This document shows, one piece after another, positions 55,490 to 64,000 of a DNA stretch of 64,000 nucleotides; position 1 is the first letter of the stretch, and every line of letters begins with the position of its first letter. Source of the stretch: Branchiostoma floridae (lineage: Eukaryota; Chordata; Leptocardii; Amphioxiformes; Branchiostomatidae). Made by a program: the position numbers and the translations under genes. Below the pieces are notes generated by a model that worked only from the letters and a program-made list of their open reading frames with translations, did no database searches and had not been told where the DNA came from. The stretch lies in assembly GCF_000003815.2 (NCBI RefSeq), contig NW_023365698.1:111202-175201 (forward strand). Direction: 5' to 3'.

Positions 55490-55656
55490 GCCAAGAAAGC
55501 TCTTGTGGTCCTGTTCTTCTCGTCTCTGGGGCACCTCTGGGGTAATATGGGTGGACATGTTCCCAGACATGGCGAATGACACTAGTCGGTCCAGCAAACA
55601 GGCAGAGCCAAAATGGCTTGATCCCATCCCTGGTGACATGGACCATCACATTGTCA
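55490..55656 (-). pseudogene. Protein kinase C-lobe, copy 4 (broken)
   Basis: After a TTTTTTTAAG acceptor the segment reads DNVMVHVTRDGIK and then, after a one-base shift, FGSACLLDRLVSFAMSGNMS and THITPEV. It aligns with copy 3, although DFG and APE are only partly kept (THITPEV for the APE motif) and the reading frame fails at DFG. The SD.YSYG region and the C-terminal end are missing. Confidence 0.65.
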
Positions 55657-55679
55657 CTTAAAAAAACATAAAGATCTCC

Positions 55680-55980
55680 ATTGATATTGTTTGAGAAGTT
55701 GTCAAGGCAGCATTTTAACCAGTTACAACACAGTTTGCATTCTCTCATTTTGATGTTTTCAGAAGGCTTTACCTTACAAATTATCAGCAGTAAGTTTAAG
55801 GTGTTTTAATGATGAGAGTCTTGCCAATGTCACAATAATTTAATAGTGAGTACACAGTAGCAGTGTCCAACTGGATTTCGGTTTTGATCACAGCCAAACA
55901 ATTCCGATGTAAAGGTTGAAATTTCATGGTTAGATACACATCTCAAAGGACTTTTATGACTTAATTATAATTTGCCCATT
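55680..55980. repeat. Kinase intron paralogous to 51740-52020
   Basis: Counterpart of the copy 3 intron; more diverged by small indels. Confidence 0.8.
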
Positions 55981-56455
55981 AACTGTTTTGCCCAGGAACT
56001 GTTAAAAGAACATTATGCTTATTCTACAAAAAACAGGTATATTGTTTCTGCAGCCAGAGTTAAAGCCTTACTCTATACAGTTGCAAATAATAGAAACTGA
56101 ACATTATTTTTGCTAAAAGATGTATTCTTTTCTTGAAATAAACGAACAACCTTTACTCCTATGCCCAAGTTCGCGGAATACGTTACAGTATAGAACCGTC
56201 GGAGGGACTTTGGCCTGGCAGAGACCGTCTTGCCAGATCGTACACAGCTCAGCTACCGGGACGGTTGGCTTGCACAAGGTAGTCATGGACACCAAAAGCT
56301 CCAGATCTGTATGTCAAAACACATCTTGAAACATCAGTTAATGTGTCTGGCAACTACATTTAGATTACGACCGAGTATTCTGTGTCAATATGACATATCA
56401 GATTATAGAACAATGTATAGTATATAACGAGTATGAATGTTGATAAATAGCTTAC

Positions 56456-56691
56456 CTGACGTCGAGTTTGCTGCACGTCTTAGTTTCCTGCCACGCCACA
56501 TTGTGGCCTGTATTGCTAGTTCTAGCCGACCGTAGAAGTCCACGACCCGGTCTATCTCCAGCTGAATAACGCACGTGGGCAGGTACAGGTCGTTCTCCAA
56601 CCTGGTGTTGACGGCTGCCCGGTTTGTTGTGGTCCGGTTAATGCGAAAACCACCTTCTTTGGTGAAAGCTACGCTTAGGTTCGTCAGCACC
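56456..56691 (-). CDS. Unrecognised intact exon, duplicated at 37.6 kb
   Basis: A 236-nt segment between acceptor TTCACAAAG and donor GTAAGCT reads VLTNLSVAFTKEGGFRINRT, TTNRAAVNTRLENDLYLPTC, VIQLEIDRVVDFYGRLELAI and QATMWRGRKLRRAANSTSG. Both splice sites are good and the frame is open, so it is the best preserved exon in this part. It lies about 0.8 kb upstream of kinase copy 4 on the same strand and might be an earlier exon of that gene. No family recognised. Confidence 0.55.
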
Positions 56692-56729
56692 CTTTGTGAA
56701 AATACAATGTAACCGCACCCGAGAGTCAG

Positions 56730-56900
56730 TTTAGAATACATGGCACCCAATTTGTAACGACTTTTTCTTTTAATTTACTCCTGTGACGTGTTCTCATGTG
56801 AATATACTGTTTTGTGCAAGTTTGGCTGCTTTTGGATAGCAATTATAATGTACCCACTTGCTCTGTAACTTGTCGGTGCTTTGTATACGCTTGGAAGCAC
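56730..56900. repeat. Repeat shared with 54.63 and 37.83 kb
   Basis: Upstream intron flank of the 56.5-kb exon; see 54630-54790. Confidence 0.6.
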
Positions 56901-57859
56901 CTTTGCTTTACATATATAGTTGATGGGGATGGATGTTATAGCAATTCATTAAAATGTACTAAGCTACATTAATTACCAATTTGTATTAATATAAATAAAA
57001 TTTAAAAAAAACGTCTTAAATTGTTTTGTGATTCTAGTACCAATACTATTTACCCTCATATAAATGCCTACATTCATATACCTCAGTTATTACACTTCCC
57101 TTCAGGAGACACTGTCTGTAATTCCCTTCACCCAATTGCGCTTTTCGCAACGCATTCACATATGGCATAATAATTGTATAATTTCGTCAAGCATCAGAGA
57201 TTTACACTATTTTCTGATAGACTTTGTTATAGCAAACTACCAGGCGTTATGGCGCCAGTGCTTATCCTCACTGACGTGGTGGAGCCAATCTTGTCCATTG
57301 TTCATTTGATGACGCTCACAGGCGATTCTTAGTTACTTTGCACTTGGTGACTCCGTCAGATCTAAATGGTGTTTAATGATATATCGTAGTCTCCATGGAT
57401 TAAGATGGGTCCAGGAAACAGTGGGTGATTCATTGTCTTGTGGCGTGTAAGACCCATAAGCTCTAGTGCATTCCGCTACTGGACCTAAGCAGTAAAAGCG
57501 TTTGACGTCACTCAGCTGATCAAAATAAAAAAAGCACTACTGCAGACACGTGCTCCGTTTTGTTTTTTAATCTCTTGTACAAATGGTGACTGGATGAGCC
57601 GATTCATAACATTCATCATATGCTATGCTAAGTTAGTACCAATAGCAGGTGTATCCAATTCTTTCCTTTCAGATTAGATGTCTTAAGACCATTTTTAAAA
57701 ATATTTATTTGCCTACAACATCTTTCTTGAACCAAAATTGTTTACAAAGTAGTAGGTTGATAAGTAGATAATTTTTATTCTATTAGTAAGACTTATTCTT
57801 TAATGCAGAAATTTGCTGGGTTCTTGCATAGGCCTTCTAGACATGCCCAAAAAAAGCTC
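56900..57859. other. No gene recognised
   Basis: AT-rich, no motif or repeat seen before the gap. Confidence 0.4.
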
Positions 57860-58773
57860 NNNNNNNNNNNNNNNNNNNNNNNNNNNNNNNNNNNNNNNNN
57901 NNNNNNNNNNNNNNNNNNNNNNNNNNNNNNNNNNNNNNNNNNNNNNNNNNNNNNNNNNNNNNNNNNNNNNNNNNNNNNNNNNNNNNNNNNNNNNNNNNNN
58001 NNNNNNNNNNNNNNNNNNNNNNNNNNNNNNNNNNNNNNNNNNNNNNNNNNNNNNNNNNNNNNNNNNNNNNNNNNNNNNNNNNNNNNNNNNNNNNNNNNNN
58101 NNNNNNNNNNNNNNNNNNNNNNNNNNNNNNNNNNNNNNNNNNNNNNNNNNNNNNNNNNNNNNNNNNNNNNNNNNNNNNNNNNNNNNNNNNNNNNNNNNNN
58201 NNNNNNNNNNNNNNNNNNNNNNNNNNNNNNNNNNNNNNNNNNNNNNNNNNNNNNNNNNNNNNNNNNNNNNNNNNNNNNNNNNNNNNNNNNNNNNNNNNNN
58301 NNNNNNNNNNNNNNNNNNNNNNNNNNNNNNNNNNNNNNNNNNNNNNNNNNNNNNNNNNNNNNNNNNNNNNNNNNNNNNNNNNNNNNNNNNNNNNNNNNNN
58401 NNNNNNNNNNNNNNNNNNNNNNNNNNNNNNNNNNNNNNNNNNNNNNNNNNNNNNNNNNNNNNNNNNNNNNNNNNNNNNNNNNNNNNNNNNNNNNNNNNNN
58501 NNNNNNNNNNNNNNNNNNNNNNNNNNNNNNNNNNNNNNNNNNNNNNNNNNNNNNNNNNNNNNNNNNNNNNNNNNNNNNNNNNNNNNNNNNNNNNNNNNNN
58601 NNNNNNNNNNNNNNNNNNNNNNNNNNNNNNNNNNNNNNNNNNNNNNNNNNNNNNNNNNNNNNNNNNNNNNNNNNNNNNNNNNNNNNNNNNNNNNNNNNNN
58701 NNNNNNNNNNNNNNNNNNNNNNNNNNNNNNNNNNNNNNNNNNNNNNNNNNNNNNNNNNNNNNNNNNNNNNNNN
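57860..58773. other. Assembly gap (914 N)
   Basis: A sized run of N. Open frames that run through it are artefacts. Confidence 0.99.
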
Positions 58774-59099
58774 TAGGTAATGCGCATGGAAGAATATCAT
58801 TGTCTGTATAAGAATTTCTCTCATGTACTTATACAGGCTATTATGTATAACCAATATACACCACATGGTTGCCACAATTGTCATGGAATAATTATGATAC
58901 ATGTAGATGGTTATCAAAAACAACAAGTAACTTTTAACATTCGGGACTTTTTCTTTCATAACAATGTATAGTTTACAGTATGTTATAACACAGTAGATCT
59001 AGACTGGACTAGAACTATAGTTTACATACTATGGGTTTAACAGTTGTTGTTGCTTTTTATGAGCTTAAAAATTATTATTTAAGTACATAGAAGTAAACA

Positions 59100-61463
59100 T
59101 TACAGAACATGAAGTCTGTTTTTGAGTTCACAATTGAAGATGTTAGATAAGTTATGGCCTGAAATTGGCCGTGGGCACTTTCTAGAAAAAATCCATGTTT
59201 TAAAGATAACCCACTTTGCTATAGATATTATTCGTATTCTTTTCTTCAGGATATTTTCGTTTATTGGCTGGTTTACCTTTCCCAGTATCATCTCTTCAAA
59301 ATCAATATAAGGGTTACTGGGGCTAAATGGTACAGAAGTATGTACTAAATTCCACAGGTTAGTTAGCCTTTTACATTCCAGGAACATATGTTTATAGTTG
59401 TCAACATGACCACTGTCACATAATTTACATACAGGATCAATTACTTGACCATCTTCATCTTGTATTCTCCATTTGCTTAATTTCTCACCACATGGTAAAA
59501 TTTGATGAAGTAGTTTGTAATTAAGCTCTGCTATTTGTGTTTCTTTACATGAAGTTGTGCCTAGCATTTTCCAAATCTTCTTCCAATTAAGTGAGTATAT
59601 ATCTGTATATAAATGTGTCTGCCATTTCTGTTGGCAGTTTGGAACTACAAATATTTGTAACATAAGGTTTTGGTATATCACAGAAGTTTTTGGAAAATCT
59701 AAGGCTGGTGTTTCTAACGTTTCTCTTTCGATACAACAATTTTTACGTATGGCTCTTTTTACAATGAGCAATTCACACATCCAGTTATGTTTCTTGGTAA
59801 GTTTTCGGAATACCTCTCTGTCACTTATAAAAGTACCATTTTGTAAAATATCCTGTATATAAACAAAACCAGAGTTAATCCAATGTGGGTACAAGAGTGT
59901 TTTCCCCCCTGATACAATATGCTTGTTTCCCCAGATAATCTGGTTTGTGTCACAATTGCTTTTAGCTTTGTACCATGCATAGATAACTTGCTTATAAAAG
60001 AGGGGTACATTACACAGGTATTTGTCTTCAATGCAACTCATTTGAAACACAAAATTCAAGTCTATATCTAAGGAAGATAAGTAGTGTAAAGGGATATATC
60101 TCCAAGAACCCTTACCATTAAGTAAACGTTTAACCCAAGACGCCAAGAGAGCATCTTTCACACTATGTATGTCTAGCATTTTTAAACCTTCCTGTTCATA
60201 GTTGCCAATGAGAGTTTTCCGTTTAATTTTGTCCTTTTTTCCACTCCACACAAAGTTAAAAAAGGCAGTATTTAGCTCCTTTAACACTATTGTTGGTGTT
60301 GGAAGAATGTTCATTACATATGTTACCTTTGCAGCTGCCAATGCCTTTACAATGGTTATTTTCCCAAATAAAGTAAGATTCCTTTGGCACCATGTATTGA
60401 GAACTGTTTTAACTTGTTTTACCTTGTCATCCCAGTTTAATTTCATTAGTTGTTCCTTGCTATGACCAAAATTTACACCAAGTGACTTAATTACAGAAGG
60501 CCATTGGATACCTGCTATTTCATCTTTTCTGTGTTTCCATATACCTAGCCACAGTCCTTTTGTTTTAGCTTTGTTTAAGTTGGGTCCAGCCACATTAGAG
60601 AATGACCTAAGGCACTCAAGTGTTTCATACAGTGAGTCTTCAGTGGACAAGAAAACAGTGGTATCATCTGCCACCTGGCACATCTTAATTTCTGCTTCGT
60701 CTACTGTGACACCTTTGATATTTTGGTTATTTTGTATGCTATAAAATAGGATCTCTGCTACAAGAAGAAACAGTAGCGCACTTAATGGGCATCCTTGTCT
60801 TATACCCCGCTGCAGTTGTATACTAGCGGCTTTCCAGCCATTGTTGATGACTGAGGCCAGACAGTCAGAATACATGATCTTTACCCAGTTTACAAAATTT
60901 GGGCCAAAGTTAAATTTCTCTAATACCTTAAACATAAAATTGTGCTCCACACAATCAAATGCTTTCTCAAAATCTATGAATAGTACAATACCTGTCTTAT
61001 CTTTGGAGTCACAGAAGTCAATTATATCTTGAATTAATCTAACATTTTGTCCTATGAAACGTCCTTTTATGTAAGCACACTGGTCCTTATTTATTAGATC
61101 TTTCAGGAGAGGTTTAATTCTATTTGCCATGACAAAAGCACGTATCTTATAATCAGTATTTAAGAGGCTTATAGGTCTCCAATTGCTAAGTGATTCCATG
61201 TCTCCATTTTTGTGTATCAATCTTAGTAGGGCCTTTCTGAAGGAGGGTGGTAGTTTTCCTTCACTGAGTGCATTGCAAATAACAGAGTGCACTAAAACTC
61301 CAATTGAAGGCCAGAACAGTTTGTAAAATTCAGGTGGAAGCCCATCAGGGCCAGGTGTTTTACCTTGTTTCATGCTTGTTACAGCTTCTTCACACTCATG
61401 TAATGTGATTGGTTTGTCACACTCCTGCTTTTCTTGTTCAGATAGTATGTTTGGAATATTCAT
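59100..61463 (-). CDS. LINE (Tx1/L1-type) reverse transcriptase, 787 residues
   Basis: Non-LTR retrotransposon ORF2 lacking its N-terminal endonuclease. Motifs with residue positions: TPGPDGLPPEFYK (36-48), NWRPISLLNTDYK (94-106), FIDFEKAFD (162-170, first catalytic Asp 164), GIRQGCPLSALLF (220-232), VADDT (264-268, catalytic Asp pair 266-267; the usual Y/F before ADD is V), and a C-terminal CKLCDSGHV...H..LEC zinc-knuckle-like motif (679-698). The element type (Tx1 branch of L1-like) is from the GPDGLP.EFYK and the C-terminal CCHC pattern. The upstream frame runs back through an in-frame TAA 39 bp before the chosen Met (61463) and then reads ALAFIKLYTPLKR, so the Met is only the first one after that stop. 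The domain is intact apart from VADD and the 5' loss. Confidence 0.9.
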   Translation of the reverse strand: MNIPNILSEQEKQECDKPITLHECEEAVTSMKQGKTPGPDGLPPEFYKLFWPSIGVLVHSVICNALSEGKLPPSFRKALLRLIHKNGDMESLSNWRPISLLNTDYKIRAFVMANRIKPLLKDLINKDQCAYIKGRFIGQNVRLIQDIIDFCDSKDKTGIVLFIDFEKAFDCVEHNFMFKVLEKFNFGPNFVNWVKIMYSDCLASVINNGWKAASIQLQRGIRQGCPLSALLFLLVAEILFYSIQNNQNIKGVTVDEAEIKMCQVADDTTVFLSTEDSLYETLECLRSFSNVAGPNLNKAKTKGLWLGIWKHRKDEIAGIQWPSVIKSLGVNFGHSKEQLMKLNWDDKVKQVKTVLNTWCQRNLTLFGKITIVKALAAAKVTYVMNILPTPTIVLKELNTAFFNFVWSGKKDKIKRKTLIGNYEQEGLKMLDIHSVKDALLASWVKRLLNGKGSWRYIPLHYLSSLDIDLNFVFQMSCIEDKYLCNVPLFYKQVIYAWYKAKSNCDTNQIIWGNKHIVSGGKTLLYPHWINSGFVYIQDILQNGTFISDREVFRKLTKKHNWMCELLIVKRAIRKNCCIERETLETPALDFPKTSVIYQNLMLQIFVVPNCQQKWQTHLYTDIYSLNWKKIWKMLGTTSCKETQIAELNYKLLHQILPCGEKLSKWRIQDEDGQVIDPVCKLCDSGHVDNYKHMFLECKRLTNLWNLVHTSVPFSPSNPYIDFEEMILGKVNQPINENILKKRIRIISIAKWVIFKTWIFSRKCPRPISGHNLSNIFNCELKNRLHVL

Positions 61464-61560
61464 AGATCCCAGGAAGTCTTCAATTTTGTCTTCTTACCTT
61501 TTTAGAGGAGTATAGAGTTTGATAAAAGCTAACGCTAGACAATTGTAAAGGGCCTGATAT
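61464..61560 (-). pseudogene. Upstream remnant of the LINE frame
   Basis: In the same frame, before a TAA codon, YQALYNCLALAFIKLYTPLK resembles the F...YY..LYT linker between endonuclease and reverse transcriptase. Upstream of about 61560 the sequence is no longer LINE-like, so the element is probably 5' truncated here. Confidence 0.45.
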
Positions 61561-62785
61561 GATTGTAGAAAGAAACAATGGTAACGATGCGCATTATATG
61601 TGTTGCAATTGTATACTCCAGAAGGCAGGAAAGTATCGTTGAATTGCTGTTAAATTTGAAGACCCAAGTAGATACTATAGCTGTGTGAATATTTAAAGTA
61701 AGCAGTGAGAGCTTTGATTAAACTCCGGGAAAGTAAATTTATTGTGGAAACGGTGTGACAGGCTAAGGTTCGGGAAATAAACGACGGGTACTAGAGATAT
61801 TGACTGGAACGAATGGAGCTCTGGTTAGAAAAAAATGAGCGACGGCGTTATTTTGTTTGAAATTAAGTGTTGAGCATTTTCCTGGTGTGTTTGTTTTGAA
61901 TGTTTCTGCATTTGGGGTAAATTTGTGTGTATGTGTGTGTGTGGGGGGGGGGGGGGCTTTAGAATCATCGTGACGCGTGGTTTCGACTATACCCAAACCG
62001 AATCAGTTTCCCACAAAAGCAACATAGAATGGTCAGGAAGATAAAGAAGGAATGTTTAATAAATGTTACAGATGTCTCCATGTCACCCAAACCATACTAA
62101 CCCGGAAAAAGCGGCTATCCAGGGAAAGAGGATTAACGGGTACCACCCGTGATGTCAGTTTACGCTACTACGATATACATCTGGCTAGAAAAGCTTTCAT
62201 ACCCCGTGTATGGATCGGTGAGTGTATTGAAGACAAATAAATCTTAACCAAACAAGAACCGAATAAGATAAATGCTGACTTCCTAGAAGGAACACTACAT
62301 ATATTAGAAATGTTCAAGAGTTCTGTTGTCAGTTCCGATCTAGGGCCAGCTCCGATCCAAACTCAAATGATACTAAGATATAGGAAACAGCAATACTTTT
62401 TGATAAACAATGGTTTTATTTAGTATTAATGCAAACCTACTTACTGCGCACGTCGCCTGATAACAAATACTCTGTAAACGCTTGATAAAGTATATCATAG
62501 TTTCCTAATAGTCATTGTATTACTGATAGTAGCTATTGATGGCAACAACTACTGTTCCTACTGAACGATCTGCACTGTAGTACGTATACATTATAGCGTT
62601 CAAACGTGTTAATCGCTGACTAACTTGCCTTATATAGATAACCGAGTAATATCATTTGTATCATAGACTGACATTCTAGATCGTACGACTGCTAGTCAAG
62701 CTGTAAACACGGATCACCTCTGTAATAAAGTTACATGTATCGTTAATACTGTTGTATACTGTATACTATTGTATAACGTATATTG
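61560..62785. other. No gene recognised
   Basis: Contains a GT-rich microsatellite followed by a 14-bp G run (61924-61956). The rest is AT-rich. Confidence 0.5.
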
Positions 62786-62790
62786 TAATG

Positions 62791-62885
62791 TTACCAGGGC
62801 TAGCCCTTGATAATAACCTCAGGCTAGTTGGGTAGCCCTGGCTGTATTTCTCATGATTATACAGCCGAATAAATCAAATCAAATC
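62791..62885 (+). mobile_element. LINE (CR1-type) 3' tail
   Basis: GGCTAGCCC...TAGCCCTGGCTGTAT...ATACAGCCGAATAAATCAAATCAAATCA: a short terminal segment followed by a (ATCAA)n microsatellite, typical of CR1/L2-type 3' ends, which terminate in short repeats rather than poly(A). The coding part is missing. Confidence 0.6.
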
Positions 62886-63119
62886 ATTAACAACTACACA
62901 CAAGCCTAGTTGTGTCTACAGTGTTCACTCAAGACTACCACAATAGTGTCGCTTCTTCAACTTTAGTCAAGATAGACTATAGTATATAGCATCACTTTCA
63001 TGGTAAATGAGTATGTTTTCCAATAAAGTAATTTCTGATACAGTAGTGGCAAAAATCTTATAATATGCGAAAGCCACCAACGGGCGATCAATCTGTCAGT
63101 ATGCAAATTTCACAGCTTT

Positions 63120-63477
63120 GGAAGAACTGGAAGAACTGAAGAAACCAGCTGCGGGCAGACCCATCATCTCACTTGGCTTCATGACAAGTATGCAGATAGA
63201 CCTCATCGATATGACCAGTAGACCAGACAATGACAACAAATGAATTCTTCACATGCGGGACCACTTCAGCAAGTTCAGCTGGGCACATCCCCTGACCTCT
63301 AAACGCGCTTCTGGGGTAGCTGAGAAGCTTGTACAGACCTTATGCTTGTTTGGTTCACCCCACATACTACAGTCTGACAATGGAAAGGAATCTGTCGCTA
63401 GAGTAGTCAATGAGCTTGCTGAGAAGTGGCCAGGCCTGGTCATCATTCACGGGCGTCCGCGAAAGAGGTTGTCATGA
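63120..63477 (+). pseudogene. Integrase-core fragment (KRBA2/Ginger or Gypsy type)
   Basis: The plus strand reads KPAAGRPIISLGFMTSMQID, LIDM (first acidic motif), then TGA where a Trp codon is expected (..DNDNK, TGA, ILHMRDHFSKFSWAHPL), then ILQSDNGKESVARVVNELAE (second Asp) and VIIHGRPR. This block is characteristic of the RNase H-fold integrase found in KRBA2/SCAND3-like host genes, Ginger DNA transposons and Gypsy elements. The last acidic residue region is absent: the sequence changes to LINE reverse transcriptase right after GRPR. Confidence 0.75.
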
Positions 63478-63840
63478 CTCGGATTCTGAAAGAACTCCCA
63501 GCAGTTGTGGACATATTACGCCCAATTTCCCTAATGGCAGTATTTGTAAAGATATCCAAAGGCCTTTAGGCGAAGTGGATGACATCTTGGCTATTATGAG
63601 AAGTTGTACAACCCACTGTCTTGTAAGCTTGGCACATTTTTTCTTTCAGGGCGCTGAAGTAAGTAGCAACATGGGAAGGTTAGTGTTGATCGACTTCACT
63701 GTCAACCATCAACACGCTATCTGTAGGCTACTGAACATGGGTACGAGAGCTTCCATTGTACCATGGGTTGAGAGCTTCCTGACATGAAGGCAACAGAAAA
63801 TACTTTACGGATCTACCACGTCAGGCTGAGAGACACGTAC
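63470..63840 (+). pseudogene. LINE reverse transcriptase fragment (fingers to palm)
   Basis: In shifting frames: TRILKELPAVVDILRPISLM, VFVKISKGL (RPISL motif), TTHCLVSLAHFFFQGAEV, RLVLIDFTVNHQHAICRLLN and SIVPWVESFLT (followed by TGA and RQQKILYG). This matches the RPISLTP...STTHALV..H....VLIDF.KAFD..NH..LL.KL...G......W..SFL..R.Q segment of CR1/L2-like elements. The AFD step after LIDF is lost. Confidence 0.75.
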
Positions 63841-64000
63841 CGGAGGTGTTTCGTAAGGCATCAAACTAGGCCGGTTCATCTTTGTATGCCTGATTAACAA
63901 AGCAAGTTAAAATTATGACCGTGGACAGACGCATGGCCATAACCTGTGGAACTCACAAACACTTACTTTACCTACCTTCTGTACTACAAGATTTCGTAAA
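63840..64000. other. No feature recognised at window end
   Basis: Possibly further decayed LINE; nothing diagnostic visible. Confidence 0.4.

Noticed and set aside
57793-58959. Long open frames of 316-388 residues on both strands
   Set aside because: They run through the 914-N gap and consist almost entirely of unknown residues.
1-64000. CRISPR arrays, operons, riboswitches, rRNA or tRNA genes
   Set aside because: None seen. Introns, LINEs and MITEs show a eukaryotic genome, and no cloverleaf-like sequence with A and B boxes was recognised by eye; a tRNAscan run would be decisive.

Overview
The window looks like nuclear DNA of an animal. It has AT-rich non-coding sequence, short exon-like segments with canonical GT/AG borders, and a dense mixture of decayed transposable elements. 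The mixture includes a Tx1/L1-type LINE, several other LINE fragments, EnSpm/CACTA, MULE, pogo/Tigger, hAT, Ty3/Gypsy, DIRS-like and LTR pieces. It also holds duplicated protein kinase and RecQ-like helicase relics. This combination fits a marine invertebrate deuterostome such as amphioxus (Branchiostoma); that is inference, because no diagnostic single-copy gene is present. Bacterial features (operons, ribosome binding sites, CRISPR) do not apply. Two runs of N (20205-20304 and 57860-58773) are assembly gaps.

Layout. 0-10 kb: simple repeats, a 139-bp tandem repeat, a three-exon EnSpm/CACTA transposase fragment (3.5-4.8 kb), a MULE-like scrap, and two LINE fragments. 11.6-14.4 kb: a decayed pogo/Tigger DDE transposase and an unrecognised exon pair. 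16-19.3 kb: a LINE endonuclease piece, a LINE C-terminus and an intact-looking 178-bp MITE with TA duplications. 19.9-23.6 kb: a minus-strand mosaic of two tandem kinase copies, a second pogo transposase, a hAT piece and RecQ-like copy A. 24.6-35 kb: a run of minus-strand exon-like segments, several with good splice sites, mixed with a P-element-like transposase tail and a duplicated 0.55-kb block. 35-43.9 kb: DIRS-like, Gypsy and LINE remnants, then RecQ-like copy B.

44.9-50.6 kb: minus-strand exons ending in a stop codon and an AATAAA signal at about 46.05 kb. They lie downstream of a protein segment made of seven-residue Pro/Ala/Gln repeats encoded by a 21-bp minisatellite. A 2.27-kb LTR element with a 4-bp target duplication splits that minisatellite. 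51.4-56.7 kb: kinase copies 3 and 4 (paralogous with their introns), a MULE transposase C-terminus and duplicated exon fragments. 59.1-61.5 kb: the longest open frame, a 787-residue LINE reverse transcriptase on the minus strand. 62.8-64 kb: a LINE 3' tail, an integrase-core fragment and another LINE reverse transcriptase fragment.

Nearly every recognisable protein family here is mobile or recently duplicated, and most copies carry stops, frameshifts or lost catalytic motifs. The region is therefore best read as a transposon-rich accessory segment, with one or a few unrecognised host (or domesticated) minus-strand genes threaded through it. All functional statements rest on motif recognition by eye, without database searches.
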